The notes under the pieces were generated by a model. That model worked only from the letters and a program-made list of their open reading frames with translations, was not told the origin of the DNA and made no database searches. The translations under genes were made by a program, and so were the position numbers. This document shows positions 54,483 to 63,489 of a DNA stretch of 64,000 nucleotides, one piece after another. Numbering within the stretch: position 1 is the first letter of the stretch; each line of letters opens with the position of its first letter. Source of the stretch: Carboxydothermus islandicus (GTDB taxonomy: Bacteria; Bacillota; Z-2901; Carboxydothermales; Carboxydothermaceae); contig NZ_BDJL01000035.1 of assembly GCF_001950325.1 (NCBI RefSeq), positions 62,001-126,000 of the forward strand. Reading direction: 5' to 3'.

Positions 54483-54508
54483 AGATATTAAAAGCAGGAG
54501 GAGATTTT

Positions 54509-55699
54509 ATGACAAGACGCCTTTTTACCTCAGAGTCGGTTACCGAAGGACACCCGGATAAAATTGCTGACCAGATTTCCGATGCGGTGTTAGATGCTAT
54601 CCTTGCCCAGGACCCTCAAGCCCGGGTGGCGTGCGAAACGGCAGTTACCACCGGCTTGGTGCTGGTTATTGGCGAGATTACTACCAGCTGTTATGTAGAT
54701 ATTCCCAAAGTTGTGCGTGAGACAATCCGGGAGATTGGTTACACCCGGGCAAAATACGGTTTTGACGGTGATACCTGCGCCGTTATTACTTCCATAGATG
54801 AGCAGTCTCCGGATATTGCCTTAGGGGTTAACCGGGCTTTAGAAGCTAAGACCGGGGAAATGACGGACGATGAAATTGAAGCCATTGGTGCCGGCGACCA
54901 GGGTATGATGTTTGGTTATGCCACCAACGAAACTCCGGAACTGATGCCGATGCCCATTTCTTTGGCTCACCGGCTTGCCCGGAGACTGGCGGAAGTCAGG
55001 AAATCCAGGCTTTTACCGTATCTTCGTCCCGACGGTAAAACCCAGGTAACGGTAGAATATGATGGTGATAAGCCTGTACGGGTCGACACTATTGTCGTTT
55101 CAACCCAGCACCATCCCGATGTATCCCAGGAGGAAATTCGCAAGGATATTATCGAACATGTGGTAAAACCGGTTATTCCGGAGCATCTTTTAGATGAAAA
55201 TACCCGGTATTTTGTTAATCCCACCGGCCGTTTTGTAATCGGTGGACCTCAAGGCGATGCCGGACTTACCGGGCGGAAAATCATTGTGGATACTTACGGT
55301 GGTATGGCCCGCCACGGTGGTGGAGCTTTTTCCGGTAAAGACCCCACCAAAGTGGACCGTTCGGCTGCTTATGCTGCCCGGTATGTGGCGAAAAACATTG
55401 TGGCCGCAGGGATTGCCGACAAGATAGAAATTCAGCTGGCTTACGCCATTGGGGTGGCCAAGCCCGTTTCTATCATGGTGGATACCTTTGGTACCGGTAA
55501 AATTGCCGATGAAAAAATTGTTGAACTTATTAAAAAGCATTTTGATTTACGTCCGGCGGGCATAATCCGGATGTTGGATTTACGGCGGCCAATTTATAAA
55601 CAAACTGCTGCCTACGGACATTTTGGTCGTACCGATATCGATCTTCCCTGGGAGAGAATTGATAAAGCGGAAATTTTAAGAATGGAAGCAGGACTATAA
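54509..55699 (+). CDS. metK: S-adenosylmethionine synthetase
   Basis: The 396-residue enzyme makes SAM from methionine and ATP. Motifs: [75 protein letters not shown] and the C-terminal GHFGR. GGAGGAG precedes the ATG. Confidence 0.97.
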   Translation: MTRRLFTSESVTEGHPDKIADQISDAVLDAILAQDPQARVACETAVTTGLVLVIGEITTSCYVDIPKVVRETIREIGYTRAKYGFDGDTCAVITSIDEQSPDIALGVNRALEAKTGEMTDDEIEAIGAGDQGMMFGYATNETPELMPMPISLAHRLARRLAEVRKSRLLPYLRPDGKTQVTVEYDGDKPVRVDTIVVSTQHHPDVSQEEIRKDIIEHVVKPVIPEHLLDENTRYFVNPTGRFVIGGPQGDAGLTGRKIIVDTYGGMARHGGGAFSGKDPTKVDRSAAYAARYVAKNIVAAGIADKIEIQLAYAIGVAKPVSIMVDTFGTGKIADEKIVELIKKHFDLRPAGIIRMLDLRRPIYKQTAAYGHFGRTDIDLPWERIDKAEILRMEAGL

Positions 55700-55703
55700 A
55701 AAG

Positions 55704-55741
55704 AACCCTGTGCCAGATTAACTGGCCGGGGTTTTAACTTT
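55704..55741 (+). terminator. Terminator after metK
   Basis: AACCCTGTGCCAG and CTGGCCGGGGTT pair across ATTAA, followed by TTAACTTTTTT. Confidence 0.8.
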
Positions 55742-55780
55742 TTTACCCCCTGAAGCATAAGGTATAAGGGGGTGGCAGAG

Positions 55781-56071
55781 GTGCTGGAGGCAATCTTAGC
55801 TGGATTTTTTGTTTACGGGGTTATTTCAGCCCTACTGGTAATTTGGGAAGCTTTAAACTTTCGCAAGAAAAAAAATTTATGGCTGGTGGTAAACGATTTA
55901 AAGGGGCTTTCGGAGGCGGAAAAACTTTTGGATTTTTTAAAAGAGCGAATTCCCGGGACGGTAGAGACAAGAGTTATAGATTTAACCGGTACGCTAATTT
56001 CTTCGCGTTTTCAGGTAATTAACGGGCTTCCGGAGGAAATTCAGAGGAAAAACTATATTATCTTTTTTTAA
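55781..56071 (+). CDS. Small membrane-anchored protein, unknown
   Basis: The 96-residue protein has one N-terminal membrane helix (about 3-24) and a small alpha/beta cytoplasmic part with NLWLVVNDLKGLSEAEKLLDFL. I recognise no family. GTG at 55781 is chosen since AAGGGGGTG lies six bases upstream; GTG at 55772 lies within that site. It ends five bases before the GGDEF gene and may assist it. Confidence 0.6.
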   Translation: MLEAILAGFFVYGVISALLVIWEALNFRKKKNLWLVVNDLKGLSEAEKLLDFLKERIPGTVETRVIDLTGTLISSRFQVINGLPEEIQRKNYIIFF

Positions 56072-56076
56072 AATAT

Positions 56077-57708
56077 ATGGCAGGAAAAACCAAAAAATTG
56101 TCGAAAAATTACAGCATGCACAAGATTAATTATTGGCAGATTTGGCGGGTAACAGTTTCATTAGCGGGATTTATTCTTACGGTGTTTTATCTTTTAAAAG
56201 GCAGCGTTTTGCAGCCGGGGGATTTTTTTGCTCTTCTTATAGTCAGTTTTATTTTAGAACTTACCGCTATCGAGATTTATGGTTCCCAAATTAAGGGTTC
56301 TTATGTTTTTTACCTGGTTACCCTGCTGCTAAAAGGAACAGGCTTTGCCGTAGTATTAAGTTTTCTTGCAGGATTATTAGCTTCTCTTTTAAGTAGAGAC
56401 GAAAAAACTTTACCGGGCTATTTTTTTGAAGGAGCAAAAAACAGCCTGGGTATATTACTGGGAAGTTACCTGGCCGGGTACTTGCCCGGAGAAGATTTTT
56501 TTCTTGCGCTAATCTATACCGCAGGTTTTATTCTGGTAGACGCAGTTTTTATGATCTTAAAAGCTTTTTTTGGAGAAAATGCGGGGTCTACTAAGGAAGA
56601 GATTTTTTATTACGGTTTAAACGGTTTCCTTACCTTTACCGCCGGTGTTTTGCTTGCCGAGGCAATTAAGAAAAATTTCTATCAAGCACTTTTTCTTGGA
56701 CTTTTACTCACCGAAGCTTTTTATCTGGTGGTAAAAATAAACCAAAAGCTCTTAAACCAGAACCTCGACTACGTAACTTTGTGGAATATTTCACGAACCT
56801 TTCACCGCCTGGAAACTCCCGATGATATGTTAAAAGCGATGTTACAGGAATTAAAAAATATTTTTTCCTACCATACCGGGGTCATTTATACTTATTCCGA
56901 ATCCCTGGGAAAATATATTCCCCGCTATTTAAACACCGATTTTCCCGAACTTCCGGGACCGGCGTTTCATAATTCCCTGCTTTCTGAGGTGGAAAATAGA
57001 AAAACTGCTGCTTTAATAAAACACCCGCAATTAGGGAGTATTGCGGTGGTACCGTTACAAAACCGCAGGGATGTGTTTGGTTACCTGGTAATAGTGGCCC
57101 CAAAAGGGCAGAACTATTCCCAGAGTCAGCTCAGGCGTCTGGAAAATATTTCGGGACAGGTGGCCCTGGCGGTTTATAACGGCTACTTGTATTTACGTTT
57201 AAAGGAGTTTGCCCAGAAAGATGAGTTAACCGGTTTATATAACCGGCGATACTTCTTGGAAAGGCTTAATGAAGAGCACTTACGCTCCCGCAGGCATAAA
57301 TTAAATTACACCATTGTCCTTTTAGATATAGATTATTTTAAAAAGATAAACGATACTTATGGCCACGACTGTGGAGATTTGGTTTTAAACGATTTTGGGC
57401 GGTTTTTAAAAGATGCCCTCCGGCGGACCGATTTAATTGCCCGCTACGGTGGAGAGGAGTTTGTGGTTTTGCTACCCCAGACCGGGAAAAAGGAAGCCTA
57501 TCTCTTAGCGGAACGTTTGCGGGAGAAAGTTAAAGAGCGGGTTTTGATTTTTCAAGGGCAAAAGGTCAAATATACCGTTAGCATGGGATTGGCTACTTAT
57601 CCGGAGGATGCCAAAGAGTATCGGGAACTGTTAAGTTTAGCCGATAAAGCTTTGTATCAAGCGAAAAACCGGGGCAGGGATAAAGTGGTAATGGTAAATA
57701 ATTTTTAG
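56077..57708 (+). CDS. Membrane diguanylate cyclase with GAF-like domain
   Basis: The 543-residue protein has about seven or eight hydrophobic segments in the first 230 residues, a GAF-like domain (about 245-370) and a GGDEF domain (about 380-540) with DELTGLYNRRYFLERL, LLDIDYFKKINDTYGHDCGD and active loop YGGEEF. It should make c-di-GMP in response to a membrane or small-molecule signal. The start is uncertain: ATG at 56077 has no clear ribosome site, nor does ATG at 56116. A Spo0A-box match TTGTCGAAA lies at 56098-56106, between these two. Confidence 0.88.
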   Translation: MAGKTKKLSKNYSMHKINYWQIWRVTVSLAGFILTVFYLLKGSVLQPGDFFALLIVSFILELTAIEIYGSQIKGSYVFYLVTLLLKGTGFAVVLSFLAGLLASLLSRDEKTLPGYFFEGAKNSLGILLGSYLAGYLPGEDFFLALIYTAGFILVDAVFMILKAFFGENAGSTKEEIFYYGLNGFLTFTAGVLLAEAIKKNFYQALFLGLLLTEAFYLVVKINQKLLNQNLDYVTLWNISRTFHRLETPDDMLKAMLQELKNIFSYHTGVIYTYSESLGKYIPRYLNTDFPELPGPAFHNSLLSEVENRKTAALIKHPQLGSIAVVPLQNRRDVFGYLVIVAPKGQNYSQSQLRRLENISGQVALAVYNGYLYLRLKEFAQKDELTGLYNRRYFLERLNEEHLRSRRHKLNYTIVLLDIDYFKKINDTYGHDCGDLVLNDFGRFLKDALRRTDLIARYGGEEFVVLLPQTGKKEAYLLAERLREKVKERVLIFQGQKVKYTVSMGLATYPEDAKEYRELLSLADKALYQAKNRGRDKVVMVNNF

Positions 57709-57777
57709 GGATTAAGTATAATTATTTAAAAATTTGGCAATATTACTACCGTAAAATAAAAAAATGGAGGTAGTAAT

Positions 57778-58521
57778 ATGCTGAGTTTACTGGAAAAAAC
57801 AAGATTACTAAACCGCTTTATCCAGCGAAGCTCCCAGCGTCCGGAACCCTTTATGGAGCTGGCGGAAATGCTCGGGGATATTTCAAAAGCCAGTGTTTTC
57901 ATTATCGGCCGGAGAAAGATATTAGGGTATTATGAACGGCCGGATCTGGCAGGGCTGGTAATTTACGGACGGGATTTAGAAACGCGCCAGGTAGAGCAGG
58001 ATTTTCAGGATTGGCTGTTTTCTTTCAATCAAACGGATCATAATATTAAAGGAGAAGATGGGCTTACCTACACCGTTGTACCGGTTTTTGGCGGTGGCGA
58101 ACGGCAGGGAACAATTTTACTGGTCAAAAAGGGACAGGAAGAGTTTAACGCTCAGGACTTAATTTTGTATGAGTATGCTGCTACGGTGGTGGGCTTGGAA
58201 ATTCTAAGGCTAAACAGTGAAAAAATGGAAGAGGAAGCCAGAAAAAAAGCTGCGGTTCGCTTAGCGTTAGACGCCCTTTCTTATTCGGAGCTTGAAGCGG
58301 TGAAAAAGATTTTTAGCGAACTTGATGGGGTGGAAGGCTTTGTGGTGGCAAGTAAGCTTGCGGAACAATATCACCTTACCCGTTCGGTAATTGTGAACGC
58401 TTTAAGAAAATTAGAAAGCGCGGGGGTGATTGATTCCAGATCGCTGGGAATGAAAGGAACTTACATTCGGATTTTAAACGATTATTTTCTGGACAAATTG
58501 GAAATAGCCCAGCACAATTAG
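57778..58521 (+). CDS. codY: GTP/branched-chain amino acid-sensing global regulator CodY
   Basis: The 247-residue protein begins MLSLLEKTRLLNRFIQRS, has the N-terminal GAF domain that binds isoleucine/valine, and ends with the CodY winged helix ASKLAEQYHLTRSVIVNALRKLESAGVIDSRSLGMKGTYIRILN. CodY represses amino acid and carbon genes when GTP and branched-chain amino acids are plentiful. GGAGG lies before the ATG. It is monocistronic; codW/clpQY, its usual neighbours in Bacillus, are absent. Confidence 0.95.
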   Translation: MLSLLEKTRLLNRFIQRSSQRPEPFMELAEMLGDISKASVFIIGRRKILGYYERPDLAGLVIYGRDLETRQVEQDFQDWLFSFNQTDHNIKGEDGLTYTVVPVFGGGERQGTILLVKKGQEEFNAQDLILYEYAATVVGLEILRLNSEKMEEEARKKAAVRLALDALSYSELEAVKKIFSELDGVEGFVVASKLAEQYHLTRSVIVNALRKLESAGVIDSRSLGMKGTYIRILNDYFLDKLEIAQHN

Positions 58522-58552
58522 AGGTTGGAAATTAGAAGTTGGAGATTAGAAA
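58518..58552 (+). repeat. Array of five degenerate heptamers (TTRGARR), copy B
   Basis: TTAGAGG, TTGGAAA, TTAGAAG, TTGGAGA and TTAGAAA follow one another and begin in the codY stop codon, as copy A begins in the stop region of its gene. Confidence 0.65.
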
Positions 58553-58595
58553 ACAAAAAATACTAATTTTAACGCAAAAATCAGTAGTTGTCAAA

Positions 58596-58625
58596 GGCCG
58601 CCTTGGTAAAAGGCGGTTTTTTTCT
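58596..58625 (+). terminator. Terminator after codY
   Basis: CCGCCTT and AAGGCGG pair with loop GGTA and are followed by TTTTTTTCTTTTT. Confidence 0.85.
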
Positions 58626-58700
58626 TTTTAAAGGCTTTTTGCTATCCTTTTCCTGGCGCCAAAATTTTAAAGCCCGGGCTTTAACCGCAGGGGGCTATTT

Positions 58701-59228
58701 ATGGATCGGTTTTTAGAAAAGTGGCAGAAAGCAAGAAAAAGCCGGGAAGGGATGGAAGAACTTCTTGATTACCTGAAACCGCTCATTAAAAAGGCAGCTC
58801 ACCGTTATCGCAATCCCTATCTAACCGAGGAAGACCTTATGCAGGAGGGGATGATTGCGGTAATTGAAAGTGTTTACCGCTTTGACCCCGACCGGGGGGT
58901 TTACTTTTTAAAGTATGTCCGGGAGATGGTGTACGGTAGGATTTATTCCCTTTTGCGGGCGGAAAAGGCCAGAAGGGGTAAGGAAGTGCCGTTAGAGGAA
59001 TACCGTATTGAGGTGCAGCATTTTGCCGAGGAACTGCCGACGATTAACTTTCCTCCAGGGGTTTTAACGCCCCGACAGGAAAGCTTGATAGCTTTAAGAT
59101 ACGAGCGGGGAATTTCCCTGAGTGAAGTGGCAAAGATTTTAAAAATTACCCCGGCCGGTGCCTATGATCTGGAAAAGCGAGCTCTTAAAAAATTAAAAAA
59201 ATATTACCTCTCCTTAAAAACCCAATAA
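58701..59228 (+). CDS. Sigma-70 family RNA polymerase sigma factor
   Basis: The 175-residue protein has region 2 (YLTEEDLMQEGMIAVIESVYRFDPDRGVYFLKYVREMVYGRI, about residues 40-82) and region 4 (LTPRQESLIALRYERGISLSEVAKILKITPAGAYDLEKRALKKLKKYY, about 121-170), without regions 1 and 3. It is a small alternative sigma factor. It stands before DUF1659, DUF2922 and YvrJ genes, a set often found together in Firmicutes. AGGGGG precedes the ATG. No anti-sigma gene is evident. Confidence 0.88.
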   Translation: MDRFLEKWQKARKSREGMEELLDYLKPLIKKAAHRYRNPYLTEEDLMQEGMIAVIESVYRFDPDRGVYFLKYVREMVYGRIYSLLRAEKARRGKEVPLEEYRIEVQHFAEELPTINFPPGVLTPRQESLIALRYERGISLSEVAKILKITPAGAYDLEKRALKKLKKYYLSLKTQ

Positions 59229-59287
59229 GTAGACTGCACTTTTTTTGATGTCAGCCGGCTGAACGCTAACAGAAGGGAGGAATTTTT

Positions 59288-59512
59288 ATGGCGGTGATTG
59301 CCAACAAGGTGGACACGGTCTTGCGGCTTAAATTAATTACGGGGGATGACGGAAGCGGAAATCCGGTGTATGCTTTTCGGAGTTACAATAACATCAAGCC
59401 TGCTGCCAACAATGAAGACCTGTACGCGGTGGCGGTAGCCTTAGCCGGACTTACCGGGTTACCGCTGAACGGGGTTTTCCGAAACGATACCGAACTGCTT
59501 TATAACGTTTAA
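59288..59512 (+). CDS. DUF1659 small protein
   Basis: The 74-residue protein (TVLRLKLITGDDGSGNPVYAFRSYNNIKP then AVAVALAGLTGLPL) matches DUF1659 in size and pattern. Function unknown. GGGAGG precedes the ATG. It is followed by a DUF2922 gene, the usual partner. Confidence 0.85.
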   Translation: MAVIANKVDTVLRLKLITGDDGSGNPVYAFRSYNNIKPAANNEDLYAVAVALAGLTGLPLNGVFRNDTELLYNV

Positions 59513-59529
59513 ACGGGGGGGGTTAAAGG

Positions 59530-59736
59530 ATGAAGGTCCTTGAGATGATTTTTACCAATCAACAGGGGAAAAACGTGACGATTCGGGTACGAGAACCAAA
59601 GGAAGGGCTTACCAAGGCGGAAGTTGATGCGGTAATGAACTTAATTGTTACGAAAAACATTTTTACTTCCAATGGCGGAGACCTGGTGGCAGTTAAGGGC
59701 TCGCGGATTGTGGACCGAATTGTAACCGAATTTTAG
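59530..59736 (+). CDS. DUF2922 small protein
   Basis: The 68-residue protein begins MKVLEMIFTNQQGKNVTIRVREPKEGLTKAEVDAVMNLIV, the DUF2922 pattern. Function unknown. GGGGGGTTAAAGG lies before the ATG. A strong terminator follows the stop. Confidence 0.85.
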   Translation: MKVLEMIFTNQQGKNVTIRVREPKEGLTKAEVDAVMNLIVTKNIFTSNGGDLVAVKGSRIVDRIVTEF

Positions 59737-59740
59737 AGAA

Positions 59741-59770
59741 AAAGCCGTGGCTTAGGCCACGGCTTTTTTA
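59741..59770 (+). terminator. Strong terminator between DUF2922 and YvrJ genes
   Basis: AAAGCCGTGG and CCACGGCTTT pair across CTTAGG, followed by TTTT. It splits the small-protein set, so yvrJ may receive only read-through transcripts. Confidence 0.88.
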
Positions 59771-59786
59771 AAAAGGGGGTTTTAAA

Positions 59787-59933
59787 ATGGATTTTTTTAG
59801 CCAGCTTGCCAACTACAGCTTTCCCATGGCAGTAGCGGCTTTTTTACTGGTAAGAATTGAGGGAAAGTTAGATGAACTTAATAAATCCCTGACCGAATTA
59901 ATCAGCGTGATTGCCGGTAAGGATCTGTCTTAA
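59787..59933 (+). CDS. YvrJ-family small membrane protein
   Basis: This 48-residue protein reads MDFFSQLANYSFPMAVAAFL, then LVRIEGKLDELNKSLTELI and a short tail, with one membrane helix (about 10-23) followed by a charged amphipathic helix, the typical YvrJ form. AAGGGGG lies about ten bases before the ATG at 59787. Its end overlaps the convergent LUD-domain gene by 36 bases. YvrJ proteins accompany DUF1659/DUF2922 and resemble small holin-like peptides; function unknown. Confidence 0.8.
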   Translation: MDFFSQLANYSFPMAVAAFLLVRIEGKLDELNKSLTELISVIAGKDLS

Positions 59934-61106
59934 GGCTAAAGTCATGCGGGGAACGTCAATTTTCATCGGGCAGCGCTCCTGGCAACGGCCGCATCTAAGG
60001 CAAACATAAGCCAGGGGTGCTGCTTTTTCTATACCTCCCGCCACAAAAGCTGTCCAAATGGAGCCGATACCGCCTAAATACTTATAGCCGTAATAGCCGG
60101 CGGTTAAAGAAAAGACCGGGCATTCATAAAGACAACCGCCACAGCGCAGGCACAACAAAGCTTCTTTAAAAGTTTCGTTTTGGGATAGAGCAAGGCGGCC
60201 GTTATCGAGAAAGATTACGTGAAATTCTTTTGGGCCATGGGCCCCGTAAGTGGTAACCTTTTCGATGTCACCGGTTTTACTGGGACCGCTAATGATATTA
60301 ACGTATGACGGTACCGTGTACTGGGCATAACGCCAGGTAACTTCTGCCGTTTTAAAAGCGTCGTCTAAGGTGGGAACAAGTTTTTCCAGGCCAACGATGA
60401 CGATATGCACCGGAGGAGCACCGGTGGCCAGGCGGCCGTTACCTTCGTTTTCAATGATAAAAATTGAACCGGTATCGGCTGCGACAATGTTGGCACCGCT
60501 TATCCCGATATCAGCTTTAAAATACTTCTCGCGCATGAACTCCCTGACAGCTGCTACTTCTGCGGCAATCTCTGGAGGAATTTCTTTTTCAAAAAAAGCG
60601 GAAAAAAGCTTTGCCACCTCTTCCCGGGGAATATGAATCGCCGGGGAGAGGATGTGCATTGGACGGTCATTTCTGAGCTGCTGGATAAACTCCCCCAGGT
60701 CCGTTTCCCAGAGGGTGTTTCCTTTCTCTTCTAAATGTTCTCTTAAACCGATTTCTTCACCTACCATCGATTTTACCTTGACGATTAATTTCCCGGTGCC
60801 AACAATTTCGGAAACAATTTTTAACGCCTCACTACCATCCTTGGCTAAATAAGCTTTGCCGTGATTTTCCTCGATGCTTTTAGCGGCTTTTTCGTAAAGA
60901 ACTTGTAAGTTGGACAATGCTTGAAGTTTAATTTCTCTTACTTCACGAGCCCGTTCTACCGTGTGGGGAAAGCGGCTTAAAGCTTTATTTACGTTTTCCC
61001 GGTAGGATTTTACCGCCCGGCTTAAAGCTAAGTTAATGTTGGGGTTGTTAGCTGCCTTAACCAAGGTTTCTGCTAAGGTGGCTAAATCTTTTTCCAGGTC
61101 TACCAT
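59898..61106 (-). CDS. LutB/LldF-like LUD-domain iron-sulfur protein
   Basis: The 402-residue protein has a LUD domain (about 60-300, with ADTGSIFIIENEGNGRL and PSKTGDIEKV) and a C-terminal two-cluster domain (CLRCGGCLYECPVF and CLRCGRCQERCPMKIDVPR). In LutABC/LldEFG this subunit helps oxidise lactate. A LutA-like gene is next to it, but no LutC or lactate permease is seen. ATG at 61106 follows AAGGTGAG; GTG at 61115 lies within that site. Confidence 0.88.
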   Translation of the reverse strand: MVDLEKDLATLAETLVKAANNPNINLALSRAVKSYRENVNKALSRFPHTVERAREVREIKLQALSNLQVLYEKAAKSIEENHGKAYLAKDGSEALKIVSEIVGTGKLIVKVKSMVGEEIGLREHLEEKGNTLWETDLGEFIQQLRNDRPMHILSPAIHIPREEVAKLFSAFFEKEIPPEIAAEVAAVREFMREKYFKADIGISGANIVAADTGSIFIIENEGNGRLATGAPPVHIVIVGLEKLVPTLDDAFKTAEVTWRYAQYTVPSYVNIISGPSKTGDIEKVTTYGAHGPKEFHVIFLDNGRLALSQNETFKEALLCLRCGGCLYECPVFSLTAGYYGYKYLGGIGSIWTAFVAGGIEKAAPLAYVCLRCGRCQERCPMKIDVPRMTLALRQILTGNHAD

Positions 61107-61120
61107 TGATCTCACCTTCT

Positions 61121-62083
61121 TTAAATAAGAATTTCGGTCAAATCTTTCACCGGAAGATTAGAGTATTGCGAGAGGTTAAAATAACAATAAGGACAGGCGG
61201 TAACTATTTCTTCACCACCGCTTTTTTCAAGTTCATGAACCCGTTGTTTGGCTAAAGCTTCTGCCAGTTCCGGAAATAAAAGCTTGGTAGCACCACCACA
61301 GCAAGTAGTAAATTTTCCGCTTTGCGGAAGCTCTATTACTTCGCTGTAACCGCTTTTCTTTAAAACTTCCCGGATTTCGGCAAATACATCGAGTTCCCGG
61401 GCTAACCGGCAGGGATCGTGGATTACGATTTTTTTCGTAGGGGCTTTCGGGGAAAGTTTAGCAAAATTAGCTGCTAAAAATTCCGGCATAGTATAAACTT
61501 CAAAGGGAAAGTCAACAAAGTCAGGATAAACTTCCCGCAACATTTCCGCAGCATGGGGAGAAGCAACGATAATTTTTTTAATTCCCCGGCTCTTAAAAAT
61601 TTCTGAAAGTTTTCGGGCAATTTCCCGAAGGTCATTTAAGTAGCCGTATTCGTATAAAAGCGCTCCGGCGTATAACTCTTCTTCTCCCAGGTACTGGGGA
61701 ACAATGCCCAGAGAGTTTAAAATTTGTACATGTTTTCTAAGAATATTGGCGGTTTTATCCCGGTCTCTGGCTAAAATTCCGGCATAAATTTTTTCCGGAT
61801 TAAAGCCAAACTTATCCACCAGGTTTCTTAGGCCAAAAAGGATTTTTTTGCCTGAACCTAACTGGTTCATGGTTTTAAGGGCTTTTACCAGACTATCAAT
61901 GTAAGGGAGCATCTGGTATTCGGTGCCGGTATAAAAAAGATATTCACTGTCATGGGAAAAGTTAAGTCCCTCGGCCCACGAAGTCAGTTCTCGCCCTTTT
62001 AACCCCAGAGGATTTTTGTATTTGAGGATGTTCTGACGGACCAGTTCAATGGTGGCCGGGGGAGTTATTGAAATTTCCAGCAT
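61121..62083 (-). CDS. LutA/GlpC-like cysteine-rich (CCG domain) protein
   Basis: The 320-residue protein carries CCG-type motifs: HDPCRLARELDV and FTTCCGGATKLLFPELAEALAKQR...VTACPYCYFNL in the C-terminal half (about 220-315). CCG domains bind noncubane Fe-S clusters in heterodisulfide reductase, GlpC and LutA. The N-terminal half (about 1-200) has a less complete CCG repeat: the residues NFSHDSEYLFYTGTEYQMLPY correspond, but the cysteines are missing. ATG at 62083 follows GGAAGGG. It is first in an operon with the LUD gene, 14 bases apart. Confidence 0.82.
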   Translation of the reverse strand: MLEISITPPATIELVRQNILKYKNPLGLKGRELTSWAEGLNFSHDSEYLFYTGTEYQMLPYIDSLVKALKTMNQLGSGKKILFGLRNLVDKFGFNPEKIYAGILARDRDKTANILRKHVQILNSLGIVPQYLGEEELYAGALLYEYGYLNDLREIARKLSEIFKSRGIKKIIVASPHAAEMLREVYPDFVDFPFEVYTMPEFLAANFAKLSPKAPTKKIVIHDPCRLARELDVFAEIREVLKKSGYSEVIELPQSGKFTTCCGGATKLLFPELAEALAKQRVHELEKSGGEEIVTACPYCYFNLSQYSNLPVKDLTEILI

Positions 62084-62179
62084 GAAAATCCCTTCCTTTA
62101 TTCTTGTGCTCAACTTTATTAAAGGAGTTTACACCAGAAAATGTCAATAAAATTGGAGATTGTGTTATGTATACTTAAT

Positions 62180-62214
62180 CTGGAGATTGGAAGTTGGAGG
62201 TTAGAAGTTGGAGA
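62180..62214 (+). repeat. Array of five degenerate heptamers (TTRGARR), copy C
   Basis: CTGGAGA, TTGGAAG, TTGGAGG, TTAGAAG and TTGGAGA follow one another in the intergenic space between the divergent LutA-like and ThrE-like genes. Unlike the other two copies it does not touch a stop codon. Confidence 0.65.
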
Positions 62215-62303
62215 AAAATACAAGTAACTTAAAAATCGTTAATTCTTCAAGGTAAAAGAAGGAAAAGGAAATTAAAATGAAGAAAAAATAAGGGGTGATG
62301 AAA

Positions 62304-63053
62304 ATGAACTACCTGGATGTTTTAAAGCTTACGGTTTTGGCAGGGGAAATAATGATTAAAAGCGGAGCGGAAATTTACCGTACGGAAGAGGTAATGGACC
62401 GGATTGCTAAAAATTACGGGGTAAAATACGTGGAAAGCTTTGTAACTCCTACCGGAATTTTTTGTGCCATTGAAACCGACGAAGGACAGGTTTTTACTAC
62501 TGTTCGGCGGATAGAAAGCCGGGGTTTTAATTTAACGAAAATTGATAAAGTCAATGATTTTTCCCGCCGCCTTGCCAGACGGCATATTCCTGTGGAGGAA
62601 GGCATCGCCGAACTTACTAAAGTAGCCCGGGAAAAAAGTGAATATCCCAGGTGGTTAAAAGTCCTGGCAGCTGGCTTTGGGGCCTTTTTTGCTACCGGCT
62701 TGATTGGCGGTCAGGGCCTGGAAATGGTGATGTCCCTGTTTATTGCTATGCTGGTGCGGAGCTTTATAATAGCAATCCCGGACCTTGGTTTATTTCCCTT
62801 TTTCCTTGATTTAGTGGGAGGCTTTCTTTCTACTTTGCTGGTGGTAGTAATTTCAAAGTTTTATCCCATTTCTTTAGGGGTTACCGTGGTAGGAAGTATC
62901 ATGCCTTTTATTCCGGGGATGAGCATTACTAATTCCATCCGGGATGCTATTGCCGGGGACTTTTTAGCCAGTCAGGCCCGGGGGCTTGAGGCATTTTTAA
63001 GGGTTATTGCGTTAGCGGTCAGTGCAGCGGTGGTTTTAGCTTTTCTAACATAG
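62304..63053 (+). CDS. Threonine/serine exporter-type protein, N-terminal component (DUF1212)
   Basis: The 249-residue protein has a soluble N-terminal part (about 1-110) with LAGEIMIKSGAEIYRTEEVM and VESFVTPTGIFCAI, then about five helices with GSIMPFIPGMSITNSIRDAIAGDFLA. This is the ThrE/DUF1212 half. The next gene supplies the other half. ATG at 62304 follows AAGGGGTGA. The pair probably exports serine or threonine. Confidence 0.88.
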   Translation: MNYLDVLKLTVLAGEIMIKSGAEIYRTEEVMDRIAKNYGVKYVESFVTPTGIFCAIETDEGQVFTTVRRIESRGFNLTKIDKVNDFSRRLARRHIPVEEGIAELTKVAREKSEYPRWLKVLAAGFGAFFATGLIGGQGLEMVMSLFIAMLVRSFIIAIPDLGLFPFFLDLVGGFLSTLLVVVISKFYPISLGVTVVGSIMPFIPGMSITNSIRDAIAGDFLASQARGLEAFLRVIALAVSAAVVLAFLT

Positions 63054-63069
63054 AAATGGGGTATGGAAG

Positions 63070-63489
63070 ATGGACGTTTTGTATGCTTTTTTTATTTCTT
63101 TTTTCTTTGGTATTTTATTTAATGCGCCGATGGAAAGTCTCTTTTACGGAGGATTAACGGGAGCCGGAGGTTATCTTGTGTACACGATTGCGGGCCAAAC
63201 CCCTTTGGCCGGAGTGTTTTTTGGTTCCCTTACCGTGGGGGTCCTTTCGGAAATTTTAGCCCGTCTCAAGAAAAAGCCAACCATAATCTTTACCACTACC
63301 GGCCTTATACCGCTGGTACCGGGGAAGCTTGCCTACGATACTATTACTGCTTTTATCCGGGAGGATTTTAGCTTAGGGGTGAGTTTGGGGTTACAAACGT
63401 TTTTTAGCGCCGGGGCGATTGCTTTGGGGATAGCCATTACTTCTTCGGTCATGCGGCTTTATAAAAAAGCCACCCAAAGGAGGCAGTGA
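63070..63489 (+). CDS. Threonine/serine exporter-type protein, C-terminal component (DUF3815)
   Basis: The 139-residue membrane protein has about four helices and FGILFNAPMESLFYGGLTGAGGYLVY and GLIPLVPGKLAYDTITAFI, which match the second ThrE domain. In fused ThrE proteins both parts are one chain; here they are separate genes 16 bases apart. Its stop lies against the comF start. Confidence 0.88.
   Translation: MDVLYAFFISFFFGILFNAPMESLFYGGLTGAGGYLVYTIAGQTPLAGVFFGSLTVGVLSEILARLKKKPTIIFTTTGLIPLVPGKLAYDTITAFIREDFSLGVSLGLQTFFSAGAIALGIAITSSVMRLYKKATQRRQ

Noticed and set aside
54391-54508. SAM (S-box) riboswitch before metK
   Set aside because: The leader is too short and lacks the conserved S-box core; only a simple hairpin is present.
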